Source: JACKHO01 sp041398745
Lineage (GTDB): Bacteria > Planctomycetota > Planctomycetia > Planctomycetales > Planctomycetaceae
Direction of reading: 5' to 3'
Length of the DNA stretch: 64,000 nucleotides
NCBI GenBank assembly: GCA_041398745.1
Contig: JAWKUB010000003.1
Location: forward strand, 868,001 to 932,000
Each line of letters begins with the position of its first letter. Position 1 is the first letter of the stretch. The position numbers and the translations under genes are program-made. The notes under the pieces were generated by a model. The model was not told the DNA's origin. It saw only the letters and a list, made by a program, of their open reading frames with translations, and ran no database searches. Positions 16,529-24,819 of this stretch are shown piece by piece.

Positions 16529-19500
16529 ATGATCCTACACCAAATCCGTCGGTGGTTTACGAACAACGTCTCTCAACTCATTACCGCAAAGGCAAAACAT
16601 CGTCGCAAACACGGGCATTGGCAGTCAGAACGTCTCGAAGACAAAACGCTGCTTTCTGGACTGTACAACCTTGGCGTTGATGGAGAGTTTTCGGCGACTT
16701 CGTGGAGCCATGACGGCGGCAGTCTTCTCTTCAAGGTTCCTGAAGAAACGATTGGAGTTGACCAGAATGGCAATGGCGTTGCGACCGACAAGATTGCGTA
16801 TGTGTTCGACGTTGCGAGTGGGCAGACTCGAAATCTTGGAGTCGCCATTGACACAGACTATGGATGGTCCAGTGATGGCCGTTACTTGTACCTAACTGTT
16901 TCAGAGTCAACGCATGCGGCCGACCTGAATGGCGATGGCGACCAGACGGATTACGTTGTCCATGTCTATTCAAGTTCATCTGGAACTCTGTTTAACACAG
17001 GGCTTGCTGCATCGGTGTCCGGCACCCGTTCTTACGTTAACTGGAGCCCCCAGGGCAGTTATTTCTCATTCTTTGTGTCTGAGTCTGCTCAGTCGGTGAA
17101 TCTCAACGGCGATGCAGACACAATGGACAATGTGTTTTTTCTTTATGACGCCGCGTCAAACACTCAAATTAACTCTGAATACGCTGGCATCGCCAGTTCG
17201 GGCAATGGCAGTTGGAGTGCTAACGGTGAATTCGTGGCATTCTCTGTGCTCGAGGCAGATCAAGGAGTGGACGTCAATGGAAGCGGTGTCATCGAATCCA
17301 CTGCAAGCATTATTTACGACGTTGCAGGCAATGTGTTCATCAATCCGCAGCTTTCAGGGGCGGGATTTGACTGGAGTCCGGACAACCGCTGGCTCGCGTT
17401 CACGGTTTCCGAGTCAACTCAGCGGCGTGATCTGACAGGAGATGGTGATATAACGGACGGGGCCATGTTTCTCTTCGATGTGTCGGCGCGAACTGCGGAG
17501 TCACTTCAGATTCCGGGAACGACCCCGAATTGGGAGCGTTCAACGAGTCATCTTGTGTTTACTGTTTCCGAAGCACAGGCGGGACAAGACCTTGATGGTG
17601 ATGGGCTGAGTACTGGTTATGTGCTGCATGCCTGGACTCCGCCTACTGGATTAGGAGGGTTTTCCGGACAAGTGACCAATCTTCAAATGCCCGCTGGCGG
17701 CAGTGTATTGAGGTGGAATCCGACCAGTCCGACATTTGCCTGGTACGCCAGTGAATCACTTGCGCACCGTGACTTGAACGGCGACGGTGACCAAACCGAC
17801 ACGGTCGCTCACACTTTCGATCTTGCAAGCATGCATGGGATGAACCTCGGCGTGGCTGCATACGCCATATTGGAATGGAGCCCTAGCGGCGAATTCATCT
17901 GGATGTACAACCGGGAATCTGACGATCCTCGATTTCACAACGACGATGGCGACCTGGATGATTTGACAGGAACCATTTATTCGTCGACATATGGACTGTT
18001 TCGCCTGAACTACGCCTTCCAGGCCGGCGCTTCCACTAACTCGTTTTCGACGCGTGGACTTTCATGGAACAGTTCAGGAGACCGCATTGTCTTTCAAATC
18101 AATGAAGGATTCGATGGTCGAGACCACAATGGCGATGGAGCGTTAGTCACTGACGTTGCATTCATACTCGATTGCACAACGGGTTCGTTTACCAATACAC
18201 GAGGTGCTTTCCACGCGGCACGATTCGAAGGAACGGACCAATATGTGGCATTGAACTACACGGAACAGTTGCTGGCTGAGGACATCAATAATGACGGGGA
18301 TATGGTCGACCAGTACGTAGGTCAATTTGACGTTCTCAGCAACACCGTCACCTATGTTGTGGGGTCAATCGCCCAAACTAGCACTCCGGGAAATTTCGTT
18401 GCCGCTTGGCACAGCGAGTTTCAGGCTGGTGCAGATGCCAACGGAGATGGAGATGCGACGGACAGTTTGTACAAAGTCCTGGAAGTCGCGACTTTGGATG
18501 CGACATATGTGCCGTTTTTGTCGCAGGCCGTATGGAGTCGATTCGGCGAACTTCTTCACGGACGCGCTAGCGAAACTTCTGTTCACACCGACCTGAATGG
18601 CGATGGAGACCTGTCCGATGGCGTTTGGCAGGTTTACATTCCCGGACGACCGAGTCCAGTTGACACAGGAATGGCCGCAGCAACCGTCGATTCGCGGCGC
18701 ATTGGGTCTGCCATTGCTTGGAGTCCTGACGGCAGAACTGCGATTGCCAAGATTGGCGAAGCGAACCAAGGTGCTGACCTGAACGGTGATGGTGACATGG
18801 ACGACAATATCGTGTTTGCATACGTCGTGCCCGTACCAACGGTTGCTGTGACGTCGCAAGTCGCCGAAATTCCCGAGGATGCTGTCATTGCCAGTCCACT
18901 CCTCGTCGCAGACATTCTCGTTACCAGCGACGGCTTCGGTACAAACATTCTGTCGCTCGGCGGTGCTGATGCGAATCTCTTCGAGATTGTGGGGAATCAG
19001 GTCTTTTTGAAGGCGGGAGTTTCACTGAATTTCGACACCAACCCCGTTCTGGACGTGACTGTCCTGGTCGACGACCCCGTCATTGGCAATGGTCCAGATG
19101 GCTCGGCGAGCTTGAGTATCAATGTACTCCAGGTGAATGATCTGCCAACGCTCAATGTGTCGCAGGTCGTTACGGGATTGAGTGAAGCGACGAACACCTC
19201 GGCGGCCATCAAGATTGCAGGTGTGGCCATCGTTGATGACGCGCTCGGGACGAATGTGTTGTCGCTCACCGGAACAGATGCCGCTCTGTTTGAACTGATT
19301 GGTGGTGAACTGTTTTTGAGGTCGGGAGTGTCGTTGGACTTCGAGACGAAGCCGCAGTTGAACGTCACCATCGAAGTCGATGACTCAGATGTTGGTGCCT
19401 CGCCCGATGATGCTGTCAATCTCACTGTCAATGTGCTGGACGCAAATGAGCTTCCCTCACTCGGCGTGACACAGACGTTGGTATCGGTGAACGAAGACGC

Positions 19501-21520
19501 CGACACATCCGCTGCGATCAAGGTCGCCGACGTTACAGTGGTCGATGACGCTTTGGGCACGAATAACGTTTCTCTCTCCGGAGATGATGCTGCACTGTTT
19601 GAAATTGTTGGGGGTGAGTTGTTCTTGAAGGCGGGAAGTCTGCTCGACTTCGAGTCGCGTCCAGTGCTGGATGTGACCATCGAGGTCGACGACCCGGCTA
19701 TTGGTTCGTCACCTGATGATTCGGTCAGCTTGTCAATTAACGTGTTGGATGTGAATGAACCGCCGGCGCTCGATGTTTCGCAAACTGTGACCAGTCTGAA
19801 TGAGTTGGTCGACACATCCGCCGCAATCAAGATCGCAGACGTGGGCATTATTGATGACGCGCTTGGGACGAATGTGTTGTCACTCACCGGAACTGATGCT
19901 GTATTGTTTGAACTCGTTGGTGGTGAACTGTTCTTGAGGTCGGGGGTGTCGCTGGACTTTGAAACTCAGCCGCAGTTGCATGTGACCATTGAATTGGATG
20001 ACGCGGGACTTGGGTCTGGTATCGAGGATTCCGTTGACCTGACCATCGACGTACTGGATGGCAACGAGGCTCCGTCATTTACATTGACACAGGTGTTGTT
20101 CTCACTGCCAGAGAATGATGGTGGTGTCGCCATGGTGAAGATCGCTGACCTGGCGATTACTGATGACGCACTGGGTACGAATTTGTTCTCCATCAGCGGT
20201 GATGATGCGTTGCTCTTTGAGGTGGTGGCGAATGCATTGTATCTGCGGGATGGGGCTGTGCTCGATTTCGAGTCGAACCGCGTGCTGAATGTCACGGTCG
20301 AACTTGATGATCCGGCCCTCGGTAGTGGACCGGAACAGACGCAGGGCGTCACCATCAACCTGACAGATGTTGAATCCAACAACGAACAGGATGCGGTGGT
20401 CTTCGACCCCGCCACCAACCGCTGGTGGAGTGGTCGCAATGTGGGGGGAGAGTTCCAGTGGCTGGCCGGTCCGCAGTGGACTTCAGCCGTCGACTGGCAA
20501 ACGTTTACGGGTGACGTTAACGGCGACGGACTACTGGACGGCATTGGCTTCAACTCCCGCAACGGCGTGTTCGCGGCTCTGAACAACGGTCATGGCGGGT
20601 TGCTGACGGTGTCGATGGGAAGTTTTGATCCCGCGCTGACGTTCCAGCACGTCATGGTTGGTGATTTTGACGGGAACGGCACTGCCGACTTACTGGCTCA
20701 GGCGCCGCGGGGTGAATGGTTTTCGCGCGGGTGGGAGGGATCACAGTTCGTGACGAAATTCTACGGACGCTACACCCCCATCGGCTGGGCCGCGTTCCGG
20801 GCTGGTGATTTCAACGGCGACGGTGCCGATGACATCATTGGTTTGCGGAATTCTGAGGACAACACGAGGACGATTTTTTACTACGGCATTTCCCGCGTCC
20901 TGCCTGTCGGTCGTCGGTTCTCCGGCAGTTATGCCGGTCGGCTGGGACAGTCGCTCGAAGCAGGCGGCTGGCACAACTTCACGGTCGGTGACTTCAACGG
21001 CGACAACCGCGATGACTTACTTCTGGAGCATCAGGGCGGACAACTCTGGATTGCGACGTCGACCAGCGGTCCCATTGCAGCCATTCCCTCAGCGAACTAT
21101 CTGTGGCTCTCAGCAGGAACGTTGTTGCCACCCGCCTGGGTGGGACGTCCGGTGATGGTTGGTGACTTCAATGGCGACGGTCTTGATGATGTCGTTGCCC
21201 GCGCTGACAGCACCGCGGGTGATGATGCCAACAAGTTGTTCGTCGCTTTGACAAGTCTCACCGCGCCGCCGCGCGTGGTCCGGATGGATGGCGAGGTTTG
21301 GGGACAACTCAACCCAACCGACAGTTGGACATCACAAGCCGTCATCGGAGATTTCAACGGCGATGGTCGCGCAGACTACGCCACCTGGAACCTCACGACA
21401 GGCACCACGAACATTGCCTTCGCCAACACGAACATATTTACGTCCCTCATCCCCTTCGGCTCGTCACCGAACTGGACCAACCCCAAACCCGGATCCGGAC
21501 TCGTGTTCCCCACGGCATAG
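16529..21520 (+). CDS. Giant secreted protein: propeller-like N region, cadherin-like repeats, FG-GAP/VCBS repeats
   Basis: 1663 residues. The N terminus carries a basic stretch and ERLEDKTLLSG, the planctomycete LExRxLLS-type tag of exported proteins. Residues about 45-770 have TolB/WD40-like blades with many calcium-loop motifs of the form DLNGDGDQTD. Residues about 770-1285 hold five tandem cadherin-like repeats of 100-104 residues, each with DDALGTN, a GGELFL-type strand and LDFE. Residues about 1325-1663 have six FG-GAP/VCBS units (VGDFNGDGLDD type). Such proteins are typically surface adhesins or cell-cell contact proteins stabilised by calcium. It has no visible membrane anchor and no close operon partner. 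Confidence 0.85.
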   Translation: MILHQIRRWFTNNVSQLITAKAKHRRKHGHWQSERLEDKTLLSGLYNLGVDGEFSATSWSHDGGSLLFKVPEETIGVDQNGNGVATDKIAYVFDVASGQTRNLGVAIDTDYGWSSDGRYLYLTVSESTHAADLNGDGDQTDYVVHVYSSSSGTLFNTGLAASVSGTRSYVNWSPQGSYFSFFVSESAQSVNLNGDADTMDNVFFLYDAASNTQINSEYAGIASSGNGSWSANGEFVAFSVLEADQGVDVNGSGVIESTASIIYDVAGNVFINPQLSGAGFDWSPDNRWLAFTVSESTQRRDLTGDGDITDGAMFLFDVSARTAESLQIPGTTPNWERSTSHLVFTVSEAQAGQDLDGDGLSTGYVLHAWTPPTGLGGFSGQVTNLQMPAGGSVLRWNPTSPTFAWYASESLAHRDLNGDGDQTDTVAHTFDLASMHGMNLGVAAYAILEWSPSGEFIWMYNRESDDPRFHNDDGDLDDLTGTIYSSTYGLFRLNYAFQAGASTNSFSTRGLSWNSSGDRIVFQINEGFDGRDHNGDGALVTDVAFILDCTTGSFTNTRGAFHAARFEGTDQYVALNYTEQLLAEDINNDGDMVDQYVGQFDVLSNTVTYVVGSIAQTSTPGNFVAAWHSEFQAGADANGDGDATDSLYKVLEVATLDATYVPFLSQAVWSRFGELLHGRASETSVHTDLNGDGDLSDGVWQVYIPGRPSPVDTGMAAATVDSRRIGSAIAWSPDGRTAIAKIGEANQGADLNGDGDMDDNIVFAYVVPVPTVAVTSQVAEIPEDAVIASPLLVADILVTSDGFGTNILSLGGADANLFEIVGNQVFLKAGVSLNFDTNPVLDVTVLVDDPVIGNGPDGSASLSINVLQVNDLPTLNVSQVVTGLSEATNTSAAIKIAGVAIVDDALGTNVLSLTGTDAALFELIGGELFLRSGVSLDFETKPQLNVTIEVDDSDVGASPDDAVNLTVNVLDANELPSLGVTQTLVSVNEDADTSAAIKVADVTVVDDALGTNNVSLSGDDAALFEIVGGELFLKAGSLLDFESRPVLDVTIEVDDPAIGSSPDDSVSLSINVLDVNEPPALDVSQTVTSLNELVDTSAAIKIADVGIIDDALGTNVLSLTGTDAVLFELVGGELFLRSGVSLDFETQPQLHVTIELDDAGLGSGIEDSVDLTIDVLDGNEAPSFTLTQVLFSLPENDGGVAMVKIADLAITDDALGTNLFSISGDDALLFEVVANALYLRDGAVLDFESNRVLNVTVELDDPALGSGPEQTQGVTINLTDVESNNEQDAVVFDPATNRWWSGRNVGGEFQWLAGPQWTSAVDWQTFTGDVNGDGLLDGIGFNSRNGVFAALNNGHGGLLTVSMGSFDPALTFQHVMVGDFDGNGTADLLAQAPRGEWFSRGWEGSQFVTKFYGRYTPIGWAAFRAGDFNGDGADDIIGLRNSEDNTRTIFYYGISRVLPVGRRFSGSYAGRLGQSLEAGGWHNFTVGDFNGDNRDDLLLEHQGGQLWIATSTSGPIAAIPSANYLWLSAGTLLPPAWVGRPVMVGDFNGDGLDDVVARADSTAGDDANKLFVALTSLTAPPRVVRMDGEVWGQLNPTDSWTSQAVIGDFNGDGRADYATWNLTTGTTNIAFANTNIFTSLIPFGSSPNWTNPKPGSGLVFPTA
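18840..20375 (+). repeat. Five in-frame tandem repeats of about 306-312 bp
   Basis: These are the DNA repeats behind the cadherin-like domains, starting near 18840, 19152, 19464, 19770 and 20080. Units 2 and 4 are especially alike, for example GATGACGCGCT(C/T)GGGACGAA and GGTGGTGAACTGTT. Such repeats can gain or lose units by recombination. Confidence 0.75.
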
Positions 21521-21590
21521 AACACAACTGCTGCCGTAGTGCACTGACTATCACAAAATGTCAGGTGCATCACTTCAGGTGTGATCTGAA

Positions 21591-21620
21591 TTCACAGACA
21601 GGAATGTCTGTGCCACCTGA
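21591..21620 (+). repeat. Palindromic repeat, copy C
   Basis: CACAGACA (21593-21600), loop GGAA, TGTCTGTG (21605-21612), then CCACCTGA: identical in the core to copy A. It lies between the giant protein gene and the inverted dapA-tail duplicate. Confidence 0.8.
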
Positions 21621-21642
21621 CATCTATTGGTAGATAGACCAG

Positions 21643-22045
21643 TAGGTCATGCTGTGCATGACGACACTTGTGACGAATGCTTTCCACGAGGTACGACCAA
21701 CGCGGCTTTGCGAACCACCGCTGATGTTTCGTCACTCGGAGAGCCCGACTTGTCAGAATTGCAGTACCTGGGACCATCGTGCCCAGGTTTGACAAAAGGA
21801 CTGGCCACGAAAAGCACAAAAGTCACGAAGGCGCGGTGGCGATTTTCGTGACTTTTTGAGTTTCTTATGGCAATCCAGACTGCTGACTACAGCAACCCGT
21901 AAGTCGTCAGTGTCCCCTTGAGCTTGCCCATATCGGCTTCCGAAAGTGGAGTCAGCGGCAGGCGGACTTCGCCGGTGTCCATATCGAGGATTTGCATGGC
22001 GGCTTTGACCGGGATGGAGTTGGTCGCCAAGCCGAGCATGTCGCG
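21643..22045 (-). repeat. Duplicated segment: dapA 3' end plus downstream DNA, copy 2 (inverted)
   Basis: The reverse complement matches 7129-7532 from CCGCGACATGCTCGG to GCACAGCATGACCTA. Differences are scattered, giving roughly 90 percent identity by eye, including four amino-acid changes in the 52 dapA codons. The edge at 22045 falls inside a transposase reading frame, creating an in-frame fusion. Confidence 0.88.
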
Positions 22046-22933
22046 GAACCAGCGCTCGACGAGGTTCAGCCACGAACTGCTGGTCGGGGTGAGGTGAACG
22101 TGAAAGCGGGGATGACGCTGCAGCCAGCGGCGAACTTTTTCGTGCTTGTGCGTCGCATCGTTGTCGCAAATGATGTGCAGTTCCCCCTCAGGATACGCCG
22201 CGTTGATCGTTTTCAAAAAGTCCAGCCATTCCTGGTGACGATGCCGTTGTTTGAAGTCGGCCAGCACACTGCCATCAGCAATGTTCATCGCAGCGAAGAG
22301 TGTGGTCGTGCCATTGCGTTTGTAGTCATGCGTCAGTGTGCCGAGTCGTCCAGGGAACATGGACAGGCTCTTTTGCGTGCGGTTCAGAGCTTGAATCTGA
22401 CTCTTCTCATCCACGGACAATACAATGGCATGTTCCGGCGGATTCAGGTAAAGACCAACAGCATCGTGCAGTTTCTCTTCGAAATTAGGATCGTTCGAGA
22501 CCTTGAATGTGTTGATCAAATGCGGCTGCAGGTTGTGCTGTTTCCAGACGCGTTGCACGGTGTCTTTGCTGGTGCCCAGTCGCTTTGCAAGCGTGCGCGT
22601 ACTCCAGTGCGTGGCGCCTCCGGGCGGCTTTTCCTGCGTTGCTTTTTCCAGGATCTTGCTGACCAGTTTCGGCGAAGGAACTCGACCACGACCCGCTGCT
22701 TCCTTCGCGATGGCCGCCAGTCCCCTCTTCGCAAAGGGACGTCGCCAACGTTTGACGGTACCGGGATCGGCCTTCAATCGCCGGGCAATTTCCTTGCTCT
22801 GCAAACCCTCTGCCGCGAGCAGTGCAATCTTCGCCCGCTGCACCAGCCTGGCTTCAGTCTTTCGCGAACGCGACCATTTTAACAACGTCGACCGCACCTC
22901 TGCCGGCAACACAATCACCGACGCCATACGCAT
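21887..22933 (-). CDS. Chimeric gene: truncated IS630-type transposase fused to the DapA C terminus
   Basis: Start ATG 22933 has GGAGG 7 bases upstream. Residues 1-296 are an IS630-family transposase: helix-turn-helix region (SKEIARRLKADPGTVKRW), then DDE residues Asp175 (LSVDEKSQ), Asp257 (ICDNDATH) and Glu293 (LNLVERWF). The normal C-terminal part after the glutamate, often 40-50 residues, is missing. In its place residues 297-348 (RDMLGLATN to TLTTYGLL) are the last 52 residues of DapA with four substitutions. The frame stays open and uses dapA's stop codon. All three catalytic acids are present, but the product is probably inactive for transposition, and no intact right IS end is visible. 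Confidence 0.85.
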   Translation of the reverse strand: MRMASVIVLPAEVRSTLLKWSRSRKTEARLVQRAKIALLAAEGLQSKEIARRLKADPGTVKRWRRPFAKRGLAAIAKEAAGRGRVPSPKLVSKILEKATQEKPPGGATHWSTRTLAKRLGTSKDTVQRVWKQHNLQPHLINTFKVSNDPNFEEKLHDAVGLYLNPPEHAIVLSVDEKSQIQALNRTQKSLSMFPGRLGTLTHDYKRNGTTTLFAAMNIADGSVLADFKQRHRHQEWLDFLKTINAAYPEGELHIICDNDATHKHEKVRRWLQRHPRFHVHLTPTSSSWLNLVERWFRDMLGLATNSIPVKAAMQILDMDTGEVRLPLTPLSEADMGKLKGTLTTYGLL

Positions 22934-23012
22934 GGATGTCCTCCGTGAAACGAAAACAACATCCATTAAACACCGGCCAACACAACAAGTGGCGATTCAA
23001 TGAAACACTACA

Positions 23013-24233
23013 CTAGTCGGCGTTGACATTACTGGCAGGATGAACTTTCCGGTTCTGCACTTTTGTGGAGCCCAAGTGGTCCTTCAGTGCATTTTGGCTG
23101 GCCTGCGGAACTGCTGGAGGATCGAGGGACGAAACAAACGGCTTCAAAATGGGGAAAGCCACCTTCCACAGTTTCGTCACAGCGGGCGATGCCGGGCTCG
23201 ACTTGAACAGGAAGCCCCACTTCTTCTGTACTGCTTCTTCTTTGAATGAGGGACGAAACGCCAAGTAAACACTCACAAAGCAGCGCCGCCAGACGGGATT
23301 GCTAGGCTGCTTTGCCTGGGCTGCCGACATGTCCACGAGCAGGTCCGCCACTTTTTCCATGATAAGATCGTCATTCACCCCAGCCGGCCAGGGAATACGC
23401 GAAATACTGAGAGCCGCCTGTGAACGCACCAAGAAGTGTTCCTTCTTATCGGAAAGCACAACCAGTAACGCTTCAATGATGGCTGGTTGACCGGTCGTCA
23501 AATCGTGTCGTTCGGCGTACCCCAGTGCCTCAACAGCCTGCCAGCGGAACCACCATAATTCTCCTTCCGCGTCCTTCAGCGCCTTCAGCAGCGCCTCTGC
23601 AATCTTGGAACGATCTGCCGTTGAAGGATTGCCGTCTCGTAGAATGCGCGCCAGACCAACAATGGCCATATTTCGCACAATCCACTGCTGACTCTGGTTC
23701 GTCGCTTCGGCAATCAGCGGAACCATTGACCGCACATAAGGCTGCGGCGGTGCGGCGTTTATCCCGGCACCGGGCTTCGTAATGCTGCAGTGGTTCAGCA
23801 GGTTGATGGCATTTACCCGCACCACTGGGTCGGGATGATCCATGAGTGTTGGAACCTGAGCGACCGCTTCATCAAGCAGCACGTTCCGCATTTCGTCTGA
23901 AATCGACGGATAGAAAACATCGAGAAGAAATTTGTCGATGACGGTGCGAGGCAAATCCTGGTTTTCTGGCAACAACAATTGAGAAAGGTAGTACCGTGTA
24001 ATTCGCTTTCCGAAATCCTGCTGTGTCTGACTGGGAGAACGGGACTTTAAGGCGGCGAGAGAATCGGGTCGCGACTTCTCACGCTTGAAATCTTCGATTT
24101 CATTGGGCGACATCACCCACGAGGGGGGTGTCCAGCCCGTAGCGCCATCGTCCGCATGGGCGACACTGACGTCGACCGCGAAGCAGGTTGTCAAAACGGC
24201 GAATAAAACAAACCAGTTCGCAGGTCGAAACAC
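23013..24233 (-). CDS. Secreted HEAT-repeat-like protein
   Basis: Start chosen at GTG 24233 with AAGGAA upstream, so the product begins with a signal peptide (ANWFVLFAVLTTCFAVDVSVAHA). It has 406 residues. The mature part is mostly helical with HEAT/PBS-like units: DHPDPVVRVNAINLLNHC, QQWIVRNMAIVGLARILRDG, FRWQAVEALGYAE and FLVRSQAALSISRI. Such repeats form protein-binding solenoids. The stop TAG lies exactly at the putative end of the IS630 element, so the natural C terminus may have been trimmed. No enzymatic domain is seen. Confidence 0.75.
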   Translation of the reverse strand: MFRPANWFVLFAVLTTCFAVDVSVAHADDGATGWTPPSWVMSPNEIEDFKREKSRPDSLAALKSRSPSQTQQDFGKRITRYYLSQLLLPENQDLPRTVIDKFLLDVFYPSISDEMRNVLLDEAVAQVPTLMDHPDPVVRVNAINLLNHCSITKPGAGINAAPPQPYVRSMVPLIAEATNQSQQWIVRNMAIVGLARILRDGNPSTADRSKIAEALLKALKDAEGELWWFRWQAVEALGYAERHDLTTGQPAIIEALLVVLSDKKEHFLVRSQAALSISRIPWPAGVNDDLIMEKVADLLVDMSAAQAKQPSNPVWRRCFVSVYLAFRPSFKEEAVQKKWGFLFKSSPASPAVTKLWKVAFPILKPFVSSLDPPAVPQASQNALKDHLGSTKVQNRKVHPASNVNAD

Positions 24234-24819
24234 GATGGTTTCCTTCGGGCTGCGGTGGCAGATGGATGTGAAGTCCCCACTCGATACAAAAGTGGAACCA
24301 GATGTGTCCACACAGGTTAACCGACACAGGGGGTGAATCGGAAGTGATCGACGAAGGGATATGGGACCAATGCTCCCAACTACGCACCAAGGCGCAGCGC
24401 ATCCGCAGTCGCAAGTTACAGTAACATCGGTTTTTTTCTGTTGTCAAGTTGTTTGTTCTTTCCTGCCACGTGGTTACGCCGCCTTCTTTGTGTCAGCCCT
24501 TGGCTGTTAAAGCGGTTGTATCTGTCGTGCATGTTCTTCAGGATTTAGGTTTCGTTGCGTTTGGCAACGGGGCGATCCAAAAACGAAATTCGCTGGCATC
24601 AAATTTGGATTGAGAACACTCGACGTTGTACCGGCACGGCACACACATTCCGCTGCATAGACTCACATCAAACCTTATTGATCACAAGTAATTCGCCCGG
24701 TGTGACGCTTCGGTTGGCTGATCTGCTTGTGGTATCATGCTGGGAAAGACCGTCTCTGATCGCTCGAAGTGACGACGTCGCTCCACCGGTTCCATATTCT
24801 TGCCTGGACCTGCTACACC
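24234..24819. other. 586-bp divergent intergenic region; no gene seen
   Basis: This lies between the HEAT-repeat gene and the large PEPCK-like gene and holds their promoters. I found no convincing hairpin or riboswitch-like block, and no small gene with a ribosome binding site. Confidence 0.4.

Larger units (their letters stand above)
21643..23014 (-). mobile_element. IS630-type element remnant joined to the dapA-tail duplicate
   Basis: The transposase part spans about 22046-22933. The upstream border is probably near 23014, where TAGTGTAGTGTTTC begins on the minus strand; IS630 elements insert at TA, and a TA occurs there. The other IS end has been lost, because the transposase is interrupted at 22045 by the dapA-derived segment. 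The border placement is an inference. Confidence 0.5.

Noticed and set aside
21992..22882. 296-codon open frame antisense to the transposase
   Set aside because: The minus-strand transposase carries the DDE residues; the plus-strand frame is its mirror.
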